This document shows positions 45,467-54,823 of a stretch of 64,000 nucleotides of DNA, in pieces. How positions within the stretch are numbered: position 1 is the first letter of the stretch; every line of letters starts with the position of its first letter. The stretch lies in the NCBI RefSeq assembly GCF_006716565.1, contig NZ_VFPG01000001.1, positions 2,170,001-2,234,000 on the forward strand, written 5' to 3'. A program made the translations under genes and the position numbers. This DNA comes from Nocardia bhagyanarayanae. GTDB lineage: Bacteria; Actinomycetota; Actinomycetes; Mycobacteriales; Mycobacteriaceae. The notes under the pieces were generated by a model. That model had not been told where the DNA came from, searched no databases, and saw nothing but the letters and a program-made list of their open reading frames with translations.

Positions 45467-46171
45467 TCAGCCGAGCTTGTATCCGCGGTGCAGGGCGACG
45501 ACCCCGCCGCTGAGATTGCGCCACTTGACCGTCGACCACCCCGCCTTGGCGATCCGCATGGCCAGCTGCCGCTGATTCGGCCACGCCCGGATCGATTCCG
45601 CCAGGTACACGTAGGCGTCCGGATTGCTGCTGACCGCCCGCGCCACCTTCGGGAGCGTCTTCATCAGGTACTCCATGTAGAGGGTCCGGAACACCGGAAA
45701 GGTCGGCGTCGAGAACTCGGCGACCACCAGCCGCCCGCCCGGCTTGGTGACCCGCAGCATCTCGCGCAGCGCCAGATCCGGATCCGAGACGTTGCGCAGA
45801 CCGTAGGAGATGGTCACCGCGTCGAACGAGTCGTCGGCGAAAGGCAGGGCCATGGCGTCACCCGCGACCATCGGCACATTGCGGAACCGGCCCGCGGCGA
45901 GCATGCCCTTGGAGAAGTCGGTGGCCACGCACCAGGCGCCGGACTTGCCGAACTCCAGGGTCGAGACGCCGGTGCCCGCCGCGAGGTCGAGCACCCGCTC
46001 GCCCGGCCGGAGCCCGAGCGCCTTACGGGTCGCCCAGCGCCAGTAGCGGTCCTGACCCGCGGAGATCACGGTGTTGGTGAGGTCGTATCGCTTGGCGACC
46101 CCGTCGAACATCGCTGCGACCTCGCCCGGCCGCTTGTCCAGGGAGGCTCGACCTGCATGCGTTTGCGCCAC
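45467..46171 (-). CDS. menG: Demethylmenaquinone methyltransferase
   Basis: Last step of menaquinone synthesis, SAM-dependent ring methylation. From GTG at 46171 the product has 234 residues; an earlier in-frame start at 46222 adds residues not seen in the family. Motifs are [40 protein letters not shown], the SAM site [15 protein letters not shown], and [20 protein letters not shown]. It is downstream of the glycosyltransferase gene on the same strand, as in M. tuberculosis (Rv0557-Rv0558). Confidence 0.95.
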   Translation of the reverse strand: MAQTHAGRASLDKRPGEVAAMFDGVAKRYDLTNTVISAGQDRYWRWATRKALGLRPGERVLDLAAGTGVSTLEFGKSGAWCVATDFSKGMLAAGRFRNVPMVAGDAMALPFADDSFDAVTISYGLRNVSDPDLALREMLRVTKPGGRLVVAEFSTPTFPVFRTLYMEYLMKTLPKVARAVSSNPDAYVYLAESIRAWPNQRQLAMRIAKAGWSTVKWRNLSGGVVALHRGYKLG

Positions 46172-46268
46172 GCCAACGACCTTAAGCGACTGTCCGTTAC
46201 GGACCCGCGTGTACCCGATCACAGGGCTGTAGGAGTCGGGCCGGGTTGTGCTCTTCCCCCGGTCGGGT

Positions 46269-47414
46269 CTACGCCGTATTCGACAGCTGAAAGTCCTGTC
46301 CGGTGACGTCGGCGTAGTGCCCCATCAGCTCGTCGCACACGGCAGGCCAGGTTCGGTGCAGTACGGATTTGCGTGCGGCGACGGCGAATCGGGCGCGCAG
46401 TGCCGGATCGCGCAGCGCGGCCACGGCGCTGGGCAGCAGCTCGGTGAACCGGTCGACCGGGAGCAGATAGCCGTTGCGGCAGTGCGCGACGAGGTCGCGC
46501 GGACCGCCCGCGTCCGGCCCGATGACCGGGACGCCGGAGGCCAGCGCCTCCTGTACGCCTTGGCAGAAGGTCTCGTGCTCGCCCGCGTGCACCATCACAT
46601 CCAGACTGGCGTACGCCTGCGCCAGTTCGTCGCCGCCGAGTTCGCCGGTGAACACCGCGTCCGGCATGAGCTGGGCGAGCCGGTCTCGTTCCGGTCCGTC
46701 GCCGACGATCACCAGCTGAATGGTGGGATCGCCCGCCAGCGCGGCCAATCGCTCGACGTGCTTCTCCGGCGCCAGCCTGCCGACGAACCCGACGACGAGT
46801 CGCTCGTGCCCGTCGAGCCAGCGCTCGCGGAGTTCCGCGCGATGCGCCGACGGGGTGAACCTGGCGATGTCCACGCCGCGACCCCACCGGTGCACCCGCG
46901 GGATGCCGTGCCTGGCCAGGTCTTCGGCGGCCGCGCGGGAGGGCGCCAGCGTGCGAGTCGCGCCCTCGTGGATGCGCCGCGTCCAAGCCCAGGCCGCGCG
47001 GCTGGCCAGCCCGAGCCCGTAGCTTTGCGCGAAGCCCGCCACGTCGGTCTGGTACACCGCGATCGTCGGGAGATCCAGCCGCAGCGCCGCGCCGAGACCG
47101 CCGGCGCCGAGCAGGAACGGGGAGGCCAGATGCACCAGGTCGGCGTCGAATTCGGCGATCGCGGCGGTGATGCCCGGCTGCGGCAGCCCGACCGGCAGCG
47201 AACTGACCTTGGGCACCATCACCGCGGGCACCCGGTGCACTCGGAAACGGCCGTATTCGCCTGCGGCGGCGGGCAGTCCGCGGGGCGTGTCGGGCGCGAT
47301 CACCAGCGCCTGGTGTCCGTGTTTGTCCAGGTGATCGAGCACCCGGAGGACCGAATTGACGACGCCGTTCATGTTCGGCAGGAAGGACTCCGAAACGATG
47401 GCTACGCGCACCAC
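46269..47414 (-). CDS. GT4 mannosyltransferase (MgtA/PimB-like)
   Basis: Predicted 381 residues, GT-B fold. N-terminal [20 protein letters not shown] and C-terminal [20 protein letters not shown], then the donor-binding [20 protein letters not shown] with the conserved EX7E glutamates. The sequence agrees with M. tuberculosis Rv0557 (MgtA/PimB), a GDP-mannose-dependent mannosyltransferase of lipomannan and mannosylated glycolipids in the cell envelope. The gene is next to menG as in mycobacteria. The exact acceptor in this organism cannot be told. Confidence 0.92.
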   Translation of the reverse strand: MVRVAIVSESFLPNMNGVVNSVLRVLDHLDKHGHQALVIAPDTPRGLPAAAGEYGRFRVHRVPAVMVPKVSSLPVGLPQPGITAAIAEFDADLVHLASPFLLGAGGLGAALRLDLPTIAVYQTDVAGFAQSYGLGLASRAAWAWTRRIHEGATRTLAPSRAAAEDLARHGIPRVHRWGRGVDIARFTPSAHRAELRERWLDGHERLVVGFVGRLAPEKHVERLAALAGDPTIQLVIVGDGPERDRLAQLMPDAVFTGELGGDELAQAYASLDVMVHAGEHETFCQGVQEALASGVPVIGPDAGGPRDLVAHCRNGYLLPVDRFTELLPSAVAALRDPALRARFAVAARKSVLHRTWPAVCDELMGHYADVTGQDFQLSNTA

Positions 47415-47516
47415 CTCAGCGTGACCCGTGCAGCGCGCGCCGCAGCCACGCGCACATGAAGCGCGCGGAAAGTTCCGGCGAACTCCTCGCGCTGTCGCAG
47501 ACAGTGGCCCGCCGGC

Positions 47517-47984
47517 TCAGACGTACAGCGCCCGCAGTTGCGGATCCGCCAGCCGCTCCTCGGTCGCGACCGCGCCGAGCACCGCGCGCAGCGTGCGCAG
47601 CGCGTCCGGACCGAACTCGCGCGCGAGCCGCTGTTCCCGATTCCGGTGGTATCGCCTCGCCGCGGCGAGCGCGGCGTTGCCGCGTTCGGTGAGGTAGAGC
47701 AGTTTCGCGCGGCCGTCGGCCGGATCGGGACGTCGTTCCACGTAGCCGCGTCGCTGCATGTCGTCGACGATCTGCGCCGCCCCCTGCTTGGTGATCCCGA
47801 GGCGTTCGGCCAGCTCGCTGACGTTCATCGGCCGCTTGGTCAGGCAGCGGAAGACGTACCCGTCCGAGCGGCCGAGGTCGTCGAAACCGTGCTCGGTCAA
47901 GGACGCTCGCAGTTCGACGACGAACTGTTCGTAGGCCAGCCCGAGGAGGATGCCGAGATCCGGGTCTTGCGGTGTGGATGCCAT
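47517..47984 (-). CDS. MarR-family regulator
   Basis: Predicted 155 residues. The winged helix reads RPMNVSELAERLGITKQGAA, QIVDDMQRRGYVERRPDPAD, GRAKLLYLTERGNAALAAAR, the classical MarR wing with a conserved Asp-Arg in the DPADGRAK segment. The start is 9 bases from a perfect 36-bp palindrome and the cupin gene is divergent beyond it, so this protein is very probably the repressor acting at that site. The inducer is unknown; MarR proteins often sense phenolics or oxidants. Confidence 0.93.
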   Translation of the reverse strand: MASTPQDPDLGILLGLAYEQFVVELRASLTEHGFDDLGRSDGYVFRCLTKRPMNVSELAERLGITKQGAAQIVDDMQRRGYVERRPDPADGRAKLLYLTERGNAALAAARRYHRNREQRLAREFGPDALRTLRAVLGAVATEERLADPQLRALYV

Positions 47985-47993
47985 GCCGTCATG

Positions 47994-48029
47994 ATAGACA
48001 AGCCAGCTTGATCAAGCTGGCTTGTCTAT
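47994..48029. promoter_or_regulatory. Perfect 36-bp palindromic operator (MarR/cupin)
   Basis: The half-site ATAGACAAGCCAGCTTGA (47994-48011) is followed directly by its exact reverse complement, ending TGGCTTGTCTAT at 48029. The sequence has no spacer or mismatch. It occupies half of the 68 bases between the divergent start codons, the place for a MarR operator controlling both genes. Confidence 0.85.
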
Positions 48030-48052
48030 TTCCCGGTATTCGAGGAGTGTCA

Positions 48053-48418
48053 ATGCACGTCATCAAGGCCGCCGAAGCGCAGCGCTTCGAGCTCCCCGGC
48101 GTCGAATTCAGCGCCATGGCGGCCCCCAGCCGCGGTTCGGCGGACGTCTGTACCTGGCGGCTGACCGTCGCGCCGCGCCGTGCGAGCGACGAGGCGCACG
48201 TCTTGGACCGCGACGAGATCTTCATGGTGCTCTCCGGCGTGCTGGAGGTCAGCGGTCAGCGGCTCGGCGCGGGCGATGTCGCGATCGTGCCCGCGGGCGA
48301 GCCCATCGCGGTGGGCAATCCCGGCGACGAACCGGCCGTCGCGCACGTCGCGATCGCCGCCGGATTCCAAGCGACCATGCCCGACGGCAGCAAGCTCAGC
48401 CCGCCGTGGGCGCAGTGA
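48053..48418 (+). CDS. Cupin-domain protein
   Basis: Predicted 121 residues from ATG at 48053 behind GAGGAGTGTCA. A single beta-barrel cupin: VCTWRLTVAPRRASDEAHVL, DEIFMVLSGVLEVSGQRLGA, GDVAIVPAGEPIAVGNPGD, AHVAIAAGFQ. The metal motif HVLDRDE-IFMVLSG keeps one His and one Glu, with a His in VAHVAI. A metal dioxygenase or an isomerase role cannot be decided. It is divergent from the MarR gene and controlled through the shared palindrome. Confidence 0.88.
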   Translation: MHVIKAAEAQRFELPGVEFSAMAAPSRGSADVCTWRLTVAPRRASDEAHVLDRDEIFMVLSGVLEVSGQRLGAGDVAIVPAGEPIAVGNPGDEPAVAHVAIAAGFQATMPDGSKLSPPWAQ

Positions 48419-48454
48419 ATCCGCCGATCGTCGGCGCCGCGATGGCGGGCCGGC

Positions 48455-48928
48455 TCAGCGGGCCGCGGCCGCGATGACCTTCGGTTCGCGCCTGCCCGCG
48501 CGGACGATCAACCACAGCGCGGGCAGCGCCAACGCCCACACCACCACGATCACCGAGAGGGCGGGCTGGATGGCGACCCGGACGTCGCGGCCCGCCACCC
48601 GGACCAGATCGGGATCGCTGCGGCTGTACTCGACGTTGATGCGCTCGCCCGCGGTCAGATTGGTCGGGTACAGCACGCCGACCTTCGGATTGTGCGTCTC
48701 GCCATCGGGTGTGACGTAGATGACCGCCGAACGCAACCGGCCCGCGGAAAGCACCTCGCCGGTGGTCACGCCTTTGTCGGAACTGATGAGATAGTCGTTG
48801 CGCCAAGCGGCGAGCACCAGCAACACCATGAGCACGCTGACGACCGTCGCGGCGGTGAGTACGCCGATCCTCGCCCGCCGTAGGCGGACGGTCCGCCTTT
48901 CGGACTGGCTGGTTTCCGACACCGCCAC
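48455..48928 (-). CDS. DUF3592-type membrane protein
   Basis: Predicted 157 residues with two helices at residues 21-41 (IGVLTAATVVSVLMVLLVLA) and 122-143 (PALSVIVVVWALALPALWLI). The extracytoplasmic part between them (TTGEVLSAGRLRSAVIYVTP, then NPKVGVLYPTNLTAGERINV and EYSRSDPDLVRVAGRDV) is the beta-strand pattern of DUF3592 proteins. Function unknown. The gene is divergent from the DUF2505 gene with 34 bases between starts. Confidence 0.8.
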   Translation of the reverse strand: MAVSETSQSERRTVRLRRARIGVLTAATVVSVLMVLLVLAAWRNDYLISSDKGVTTGEVLSAGRLRSAVIYVTPDGETHNPKVGVLYPTNLTAGERINVEYSRSDPDLVRVAGRDVRVAIQPALSVIVVVWALALPALWLIVRAGRREPKVIAAAAR

Positions 48929-48962
48929 AGGCTACCGACCGCCTCGACTAGCGTGTGCGCCC

Positions 48963-49469
48963 ATGTCCCGAAAATTCAGCTTCACCGTGCCCTACGCCGT
49001 CCCGGTCGAAGATCTCCACCGGGCACTCACCACCGACGACGCCTGGCGCGCCCGTTTCGCGAATACCGAGACCGCGACCCTCGAGCTGTCGCACCCCGGC
49101 GGCGCGGACACCATCCGCATCCACATGACCGAAAAGGCCCGTCCGGACAAGATTCCCAGCATCGTTCGCAAGGTACTGAAGAACGAATTGGTGCTCTCGC
49201 GCACCGACGACTGGCAGGCATTGGACGGCGAGATCGCCAAGGGCGTCTTCCAGGCGGGCACCACGGGCGTCACCAGTGAGATGTCGGGCTCCTTCGAACT
49301 GCGTCCCACCGCCGAAGGGTGCGAGATCGAGGTCGTCGGCACCGTCGCGGTGAAGGTGTCGCTGGTCGGCGGCGCCATCGAGCCGCTGGCCGAGCAGCTG
49401 TTCCACCGCGTGCTCAACAGTGAGCGCAAATTCTTCGAGGAGTGGCTCACCGCGGAGACGTCCGCCTGA
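48963..49469 (+). CDS. DUF2505 (START-like) protein
   Basis: Predicted 168 residues from ATG at 48963. The sequence SRKFSFTVPYAVPVEDLHRA, WRARFANTETATLELSHPGG, VVGTVAVKVSLVGGAIEPLA, EQLFHRVLNSERKFFEEWL follows the DUF2505 family, a START/SRPBCC-like fold with the long C-terminal helix. Ligand unknown. It is followed by a 13-bp hairpin shared with a convergent VOC gene. Confidence 0.87.
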   Translation: MSRKFSFTVPYAVPVEDLHRALTTDDAWRARFANTETATLELSHPGGADTIRIHMTEKARPDKIPSIVRKVLKNELVLSRTDDWQALDGEIAKGVFQAGTTGVTSEMSGSFELRPTAEGCEIEVVGTVAVKVSLVGGAIEPLAEQLFHRVLNSERKFFEEWLTAETSA

Positions 49470-49480
49470 TCCAGTCCGTC

Positions 49481-49512
49481 GAATCGGGCGCCCAGGGTCG
49501 GGCGCCCGATTC
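49481..49512. terminator. Bidirectional hairpin between DUF2505 and VOC genes
   Basis: GAATCGGGCGCCC (49481-49493) pairs perfectly with GGGCGCCCGATTC (49500-49512), 13 bp, loop AGGGTC. It lies 11 bases after one stop and 12 before the other. Confidence 0.85.
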
Positions 49513-49524
49513 CGTTCGAGCCCG

Positions 49525-49968
49525 TCACTGCGTGGCGAAGCCCTTCGGGTCGAATTCCTTCTGCTCCACCAGCACCAGCCAGTTGCCCGAGTTGTCCCGG
49601 ATGATCGCCTCGGTGCCGTACGGCCGTTCGGCGGGCGGCTGGATGAACTCGACGCCCTTGGCCGTCAGCTCCTCGAAGGCCTTCTGACAGTTCTCCGTCC
49701 GCAGACCCAACGCGCCGTGCGTGCCGTTGGCCAGCGCCCGGCGGACCGCCTCGGCCATGTTCTCGTCCAGCGGCGGCCCGGGAATCATCAGCGTGACCTC
49801 CAGTTCCAGGTGGTCCGGGTGTGCGACGGTCACCCAGCGGAAACCGTTCTCGCCCATGGTGACGTCGCCGGTCTCCACGAATCCGAGCTTGTCGATGTAC
49901 CACCGCTTGGCCTCGTCCTGATCGGTGACGTACACGGTGACCAGGGAGATATTCGAAATCGTCGTCAT
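49525..49968 (-). CDS. VOC-family protein (glyoxalase/bleomycin-resistance fold)
   Basis: Predicted 147 residues with two beta-alpha-beta repeats: ISNISLVTVYVTDQDEAKRW and YIDKLGFVETGDVTMGENGF in the first, and LGLRTENCQKAFEELTAKGV with EAIIRDNSGNWLVLVEQKEF in the second. Metal ligands are not clear. It is downstream of the AraC-type regulator gene region only by opposite ends of a 52-base gap on the same strand, so a shared transcript is possible. Confidence 0.87.
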   Translation of the reverse strand: MTTISNISLVTVYVTDQDEAKRWYIDKLGFVETGDVTMGENGFRWVTVAHPDHLELEVTLMIPGPPLDENMAEAVRRALANGTHGALGLRTENCQKAFEELTAKGVEFIQPPAERPYGTEAIIRDNSGNWLVLVEQKEFDPKGFATQ

Positions 49969-50020
49969 GCTCCCAGGCTATGGGCGGCCGCCGCTCTGTG
50001 GCTTCTCCGAAATTGCGGTG

Positions 50021-50440
50021 TCAGGGCCGCTCGCGGTCGGATAGCCCGTGCATGAAGACGTAGCAACCGGGGATGCGCGGCGCGCCGTCGGCGAACTTCG
50101 CCTGGTACTCCGACGGGGTGACCCCGACCAGCTGGCGGAACTTGGAGCTGAACGAACCGAGGCTGGCGTAGCCGACCATCATGCAGACCTCGGTGACCGT
50201 CAGGTTGGTGGCGCGCAGCAGATCTTGCGCGCGTTCGATGCGCCGCTCGGCCAGGTACGCCGCCGGTGTCCGGCCGTACACCGCCGCGAAGGCGCGCAGG
50301 AAGTGGTACTTGGAAACCCCTGCGGCGGTGGCCAGCTCGTCTAGATTCAGCGGGTCGGCGTAGTGCCGATCCGCGAGATCCCGCGCCTTGCGCAGGTGCG
50401 GAAGAAGGTAGAGCGCGGGCAATCCGCGTGGTTCGCCCAT
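50021..50440 (-). CDS. AraC-family regulator (DNA-binding domain only)
   Basis: Predicted 139 residues from ATG at 50440. The product is mainly an AraC domain with two helix-turn-helix units: LNLDELATAAGVSKYHFLRA and TVTEVCMMVGYASLGSFSSK, then FRQLVGVTPSEYQAKFADG. There is no N-terminal sensor. The start is 8 bases after the menJ stop on the same strand, so the two may form an operon; the VOC gene next downstream is a plausible target. Confidence 0.88.
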   Translation of the reverse strand: MGEPRGLPALYLLPHLRKARDLADRHYADPLNLDELATAAGVSKYHFLRAFAAVYGRTPAAYLAERRIERAQDLLRATNLTVTEVCMMVGYASLGSFSSKFRQLVGVTPSEYQAKFADGAPRIPGCYVFMHGLSDRERP

Positions 50441-50448
50441 CGCGTGCC

Positions 50449-51720
50449 TCAGGTGAAGGGCGGCAGATCGTCGTAGCGCATGGACGCCCGTCCCGCGAGC
50501 CGCCAAGCGCGCGCGGTGATGTCCAGGTCCTCGTCGGTGACCAGGTTGCCCATCACGCGAACCGCGGTGCGCTGCAAGTACTTCGAGCGCATCACCGGCG
50601 GGCCGCCGGTGGGGACCATGCGGGGATGGGTGGCCAGGCCCGCGATCCGGCGCGCCGCCGAGAAGGTGCGGCCGTAGCGTGCGCGCAGCAGATCCGGCCA
50701 CAAGCCGGTGAAATCGGGCGCGTCCAGCAGGTCGGCGAGCATGTGCCCGCCCTCCAGGCCGTAGTCGATGCCCTCGCCGTTGAGCGGGTTCACGCAGCCC
50801 GCGGCGTCGCCGATCAGCACCCAGTTGCGGCCCGCCACGTTCGACACCGCGCCGCCCATCGGCAGCAGCGCCGAGGCCACCGCGCGCGGCTCGCCCTCGA
50901 ACTGCCACTCCTCGTAACGCTGCGAGGTGTAATGGCGCAGTAGCGGTTTCAGCGCGATGTGCGAGGGCCGCCGCTCGGTGGCAAGCGACCCGACGCCGAT
51001 GTTGACCTCGCCGTTGCCCAGGGGGAACACCCAGCCGTAACCAGGCACCAATCGGCCTTCGGCATCGCGCAATTCGAGGTGCGAGGTGATCCACTGATCG
51101 TCGCTGCGGCCCGACTTGATGTAGGCGCGCGCCGCGGTGCCGTAGGCGAACCGCCGGTGCCAGACGCGGCCGAGCAGCTTGCCGACCGGCGAGCGCACGC
51201 CGTCGGCGACGACCAGGATGTCGCAGGCGATCTCGCGCGACCCCTCGGCCGTCTGCACCGTCACACCCGTGACGCGGTCACCCGCGCGGGTGACATCCAC
51301 CACCTTCGTGCCGTCCAGCATCCGCGCGCCGGACTTCACCGCCGTTTCGCGCAGCTTGTCGTCGAGTTCGGTTCGCGCGACGGCGCTTCCGTAGCTCGGG
51401 AATCCGCCGCCCGGCCAGCTGAGCAGGGCTTCCCTGCCGAAGCCGGTCATGCGCAGGCCGTGGTTGACCGTGTGCGCGCGCAGCCATTCGCCTAGACCGA
51501 GGTGCTCGAGCTCCTTGGTCGCCCGCGGCGTCAGGCCGTCGCCGCAGGTCTTGTCCCTCGGGAAGACCGCGGCGTCGGTGAGCAGCACGTCGCGGCCGGC
51601 GCGCGCGGCCCAGGCGGCCGCGGCGGAACCGGCCGGACCTGCGCCGACGACGAGCACTTCGGCGCGATCGGGCAGCGGGTTCCCCCCGCGGTCCTCGGCT
51701 GAGACATCCGGTGCACCCAT
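50449..51720 (-). CDS. menJ: Menaquinone reductase / geranylgeranyl reductase family flavoprotein
   Basis: Predicted 423 residues from ATG at 51720. FAD is bound by VVGAGPAGSAAAAWAARAGR (about 24-43), KTCGDGLTPRA (57-67) and LIGDAAGCVNPLNGEGIDYG. VPGYGWVFPLGNGEVNIGVG is the PxxYxWxFP motif of the geranylgeranyl reductase family. The M. tuberculosis relative Rv0561c (MenJ) saturates one isoprene unit of menaquinone-9. Its genome position, divergent from a polyprenyl diphosphate synthase, is the same as in mycobacteria. Activity on menaquinone is inferred. Confidence 0.92.
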   Translation of the reverse strand: MGAPDVSAEDRGGNPLPDRAEVLVVGAGPAGSAAAAWAARAGRDVLLTDAAVFPRDKTCGDGLTPRATKELEHLGLGEWLRAHTVNHGLRMTGFGREALLSWPGGGFPSYGSAVARTELDDKLRETAVKSGARMLDGTKVVDVTRAGDRVTGVTVQTAEGSREIACDILVVADGVRSPVGKLLGRVWHRRFAYGTAARAYIKSGRSDDQWITSHLELRDAEGRLVPGYGWVFPLGNGEVNIGVGSLATERRPSHIALKPLLRHYTSQRYEEWQFEGEPRAVASALLPMGGAVSNVAGRNWVLIGDAAGCVNPLNGEGIDYGLEGGHMLADLLDAPDFTGLWPDLLRARYGRTFSAARRIAGLATHPRMVPTGGPPVMRSKYLQRTAVRVMGNLVTDEDLDITARAWRLAGRASMRYDDLPPFT

Positions 51721-51907
51721 GCGCTCAATACTTGCAGGACAGCCGGATCGGTGTCGACGCAGTACCGCTCGCCAGGTCGGCCGATCCGGCCCCGCCGAAA
51801 TGTGGAAAAGTGTCTGATACACCGCATAGTGACGGTGTTCATGGGCCGCGCGGGCTGAACACGCTAGGTTCTCTACCGTGGGGTCGGACGCGGCGCTGGG
51901 AGATGAG

Positions 51908-52930
51908 ATGAGCACATCGGCTGTTAGTGATGAGAGCACGGTGGTCGCCGGGGTCGAACTCGGTGACACCGAGCTCGCGGCGAGCGTCCGCAACGGCCTG
52001 GAAGAGGTCGAGAAACTCCTGATCGCCGAACTCTCCGACGGCGAGGACTTCCTGCAGGACGCGGCACTGCACCTGGCACGTGCGGGCGGCAAGCGGTTCC
52101 GTCCGCTGTTCACCATCCTGACCGGCCAGCTCGGCCCGCGCCCCACCGATCCGGACCTGATCACCGCGGGCACCGTCGTCGAACTCGTGCACCTGGCCAC
52201 GCTGTACCACGACGACGTGATGGACGAGGCCCCGATGCGCCGCGGCGCGCCCAGTGTGAACTCGCGCTGGGGCAACAATGTCGCGATCCTGGCGGGCGAC
52301 TACCTGTTCGCGCACGCCTCGCGCCTCACCTCCACGCTCGGCCCCGATGCCGTCCGCATCATCGCCGAGACCTTCGCCGAACTGGTCACCGGCCAGATGC
52401 GCGAGACCGTCGGCGCCCGCGAATCGCAGGACCCGGTCGAGCACTACTTGCGCGTCGTGTGGGAGAAGACCGGCTCGCTGATCGCCGCGGCCGGTCGTTT
52501 CGGCGGCACCTTCTCCGGCGCGCACCCCGAGCACATCGAGCGGCTGGCCCGCCTCGGCGACGCGGTCGGCACCGCCTTCCAGATCTCCGACGACATCATC
52601 GACATCTCCTCGGCCTCCGAGCAGTCCGGCAAGACCCCCGGCACCGACCTGCGCGAGGGCGTGCACACCCTGCCGGTGCTCTACGCGCTGCGCGACGAGG
52701 GCGCCGAGGGCGACCGGCTGCGCAAGCTGCTCGCCCGTCCGCTGGAGACCGACGAGGAGGTCGCCGAGGCGCTGGAACTGCTCGCGCACTCGCGCGGCAT
52801 GGTGCTCGCCAAGGAGAAGCTGCAGGGCTACGCCGACCTCGCGCACGCCGAGCTTTCCGCGCTGCCCGCCGGCCCGGCCAACGACGCGCTCGAACAGCTG
52901 GTCCGCTACACCATCGAACGCGTGGGTTGA
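51908..52930 (+). CDS. Polyprenyl diphosphate synthase
   Basis: Predicted 340 residues from ATG at 51908 (GGGAGATGAG upstream); GTG at 51878 is a longer option. Both prenyl-binding aspartate motifs are present: DDVMD (102-106) in HLATLYHDDVMDEAPMRRG and DDIID (228-232) in FQISDDIIDISSASEQSG. GGKRFRPLFTILTG binds diphosphate. It makes the long prenyl tail for menaquinone (position of GrcC1, Rv0562). Chain length is not predictable from what is seen, although the residues before DDVMD (HLATLYH) fit long-chain synthases. Confidence 0.93.
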   Translation: MSTSAVSDESTVVAGVELGDTELAASVRNGLEEVEKLLIAELSDGEDFLQDAALHLARAGGKRFRPLFTILTGQLGPRPTDPDLITAGTVVELVHLATLYHDDVMDEAPMRRGAPSVNSRWGNNVAILAGDYLFAHASRLTSTLGPDAVRIIAETFAELVTGQMRETVGARESQDPVEHYLRVVWEKTGSLIAAAGRFGGTFSGAHPEHIERLARLGDAVGTAFQISDDIIDISSASEQSGKTPGTDLREGVHTLPVLYALRDEGAEGDRLRKLLARPLETDEEVAEALELLAHSRGMVLAKEKLQGYADLAHAELSALPAGPANDALEQLVRYTIERVG

Positions 52931-53165
52931 GTTGTCCGCGCGCCTGCGCTGTGTTGTTGGCGCGCTGGCCGCGAACGGTCGCTCGTCGGGCTCGCTCCGT
53001 GGGCGGTCGGCAGGGCTTGGACGGTTCGTCGGGGATCGTTGCGCGCCGGGTCCGGAAGCCACTCGGTGCCGACGATCGTCAGGATCTACCAGGAACTTTC
53101 GCCCGGGTCCTATCGTTGATCTCGCATAACGAACTCGACGGACGGGGGAGTGGGCAAGGAGACCT

Positions 53166-54044
53166 ATGCACGGGCACGGGTATGCGAACGGATTGAAGAC
53201 ATTCGGTCTGATGGTCGGGCTCTCGGCCATCATCGTGTTCGCCGGGGCCATGTTCCGCAGCCCGACGATCCTGGTGATCTCCATCCTGCTGGCCGTCGGC
53301 ATGAACGCCTGGGCCTACTTCAACAGCGACAAGCTCGCGCTGAAGGCGATGCACGCGCAGCCGGTCAGCGAGCTCGAAGCGCCGGTCATCTACCGGATCG
53401 TGCGGGAGCTCGCGACGACGGCGCGCCAGCCGATGCCGCGGCTCTACATCAGCCCGACCAACGCGCCCAACGCCTTCGCCACCGGCCGCAACCCGCGGCA
53501 CGCCGCGGTCTGCTGTACCAGCGGCATCCTGCAGATCCTCGACGAACGCGAACTGCGCGCCGTGCTCGGCCACGAACTCTCACACGTCTACAACCGCGAC
53601 ATCCTGATCTCGTCCATCGCGGGCGCGCTGGCCGCGGTCATCTCCGGCCTGGCCAACCTCGCGTTCTTCGCCTCGGCCTTCGGCGGCCGCGGCAACGGCG
53701 GCCCGAACATCATCGGCGTGCTGCTCGTCTCGCTGCTCGGCCCGATCGCGGCCACCCTGATCAGGCTGGCCGTCTCCCGCTCCCGCGAGTACCAGGCCGA
53801 CCAATCCGGCGCCGAACTCACCGGCGACCCGCTGGCGCTCGCCTCGGCCCTGCGCAAGCTGGAACGCGGCGTACAGGCCGCTCCGCTGCCCCCTGAGCCG
53901 CAGTTGACGGCCCAGTCGCACCTGATGATCGCCAACCCGTTCCGCGCCGGTGAGCGGGCCGCACGCTGGTTCTCCACGCACCCGCCGATGGCCGAGCGCA
54001 TCTCCCGGCTCGAGGAAATGGCGGGCGGCCCGCGCAACTACTGA
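53166..54044 (+). CDS. htpX: Zinc metalloprotease HtpX
   Basis: Predicted 292 residues. Four membrane helices: [37 protein letters not shown], and two in [20 protein letters not shown] and [18 protein letters not shown]. The catalytic motif is HELSH (136-140) in [16 protein letters not shown], with the third ligand Glu in [15 protein letters not shown]. HtpX degrades misfolded membrane proteins. ATG 53166 lies 10 bases after GGGCAAGGAGAC. The location after the polyprenyl synthase matches mycobacteria. Confidence 0.96.
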   Translation: MHGHGYANGLKTFGLMVGLSAIIVFAGAMFRSPTILVISILLAVGMNAWAYFNSDKLALKAMHAQPVSELEAPVIYRIVRELATTARQPMPRLYISPTNAPNAFATGRNPRHAAVCCTSGILQILDERELRAVLGHELSHVYNRDILISSIAGALAAVISGLANLAFFASAFGGRGNGGPNIIGVLLVSLLGPIAATLIRLAVSRSREYQADQSGAELTGDPLALASALRKLERGVQAAPLPPEPQLTAQSHLMIANPFRAGERAARWFSTHPPMAERISRLEEMAGGPRNY

Positions 54045-54081
54045 GTGCGCGGCGGCCGCGGCTCCGGCGCGCGACCGACAC

Positions 54082-54117
54082 AACGAGCCCGTCGACCACC
54101 TGGCCGACGGGCTCGTT
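54082..54117. terminator. Bidirectional hairpin between htpX and yajQ
   Basis: AACGAGCCCGTCG (54082-54094) pairs with CGACGGGCTCGTT (54105-54117), 13 bp, loop of 10 bases. The convergent stops are at 54044 and 54158. Confidence 0.85.
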
Positions 54118-54157
54118 CAGCTTCCTGCGCCGTCGCGAAAGATGTTGCGGCGCAACC

Positions 54158-54649
54158 CTATCGGTAGTTGACGAACTGCAGCGCGATACCGAAATCTTCG
54201 CCCTTCAGCAGCGCGATCACGGCCTGCAGATCGTCGCGCTTCTTGCTGCTCACCCGCAGCTCGTCGCCCTGGATCTGCGCCTTCACGCCCTTGGGGCCCT
54301 CGTCGCGGATCTTCTTCGAGATCTTCTTCGCCTTCTCGGCGTCGATGCCCTGCACCAGGCTGCCGGTGATCTTGTACGTCTTGCCGGACGCCACCGGCTC
54401 GCCCGCGTCGAACGCCTTCAACGAGATGTCCCTGCGGATCAGCTTCTCCTTGAACACCTCGAGCGCGGCTTTCACCCGCTCCTCGGCCTCGGCGGTCAAC
54501 ACGATCGTTTCCTCACCGGACCACTCGATCTTCGCGCCGGTGCCGCGGAAGTCGTAGCGGGTGTTCAGCTCCTTCTCCGCCTGATGCAGAGCGTTGTCGA
54601 CCTCCTGCCGGTCGACCTTGCTGACGACATCGAAAGACGAATCGGCCAC
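54158..54649 (-). CDS. yajQ: YajQ-family nucleotide-binding protein (UPF0234)
   Basis: Predicted 163 residues from GTG at 54649, chosen because CAGGAGCGTAGT lies upstream and the family start [20 protein letters not shown] follows. Two ferredoxin-like domains: [20 protein letters not shown], then [40 protein letters not shown] and [20 protein letters not shown], ending LQFVNYR. Relatives in other bacteria bind c-di-GMP or nucleic acid. Position matches M. tuberculosis Rv0566c. Confidence 0.96.
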   Translation of the reverse strand: MADSSFDVVSKVDRQEVDNALHQAEKELNTRYDFRGTGAKIEWSGEETIVLTAEAEERVKAALEVFKEKLIRRDISLKAFDAGEPVASGKTYKITGSLVQGIDAEKAKKISKKIRDEGPKGVKAQIQGDELRVSSKKRDDLQAVIALLKGEDFGIALQFVNYR

Positions 54650-54764
54650 ACTACGCTCCTGTTCCTGACGGTCCGACGGGCTCACTGCACCGGTGCAACC
54701 GGCATCGTCAGTTCTACCCGGAAGCCCGACCGTAGTCCCGTCGCAGGGCCCTTGGCCAGCCGGT

Positions 54765-54795
54765 TTGCATTCGACACCGGGGTTCGTTGTATTCT
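54765..54795 (+). promoter_or_regulatory. Promoter candidate of tRNA-Tyr
   Basis: TTGCAT (54765-54770) and TATTCT (54790-54795) with a 19-base spacer; the tRNA begins 29 bases later. The spacer is longer than ideal. Confidence 0.35.
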
Positions 54796-54823
54796 GCTCT
54801 GCGCGCCGAGAAAGCGCACGTAA

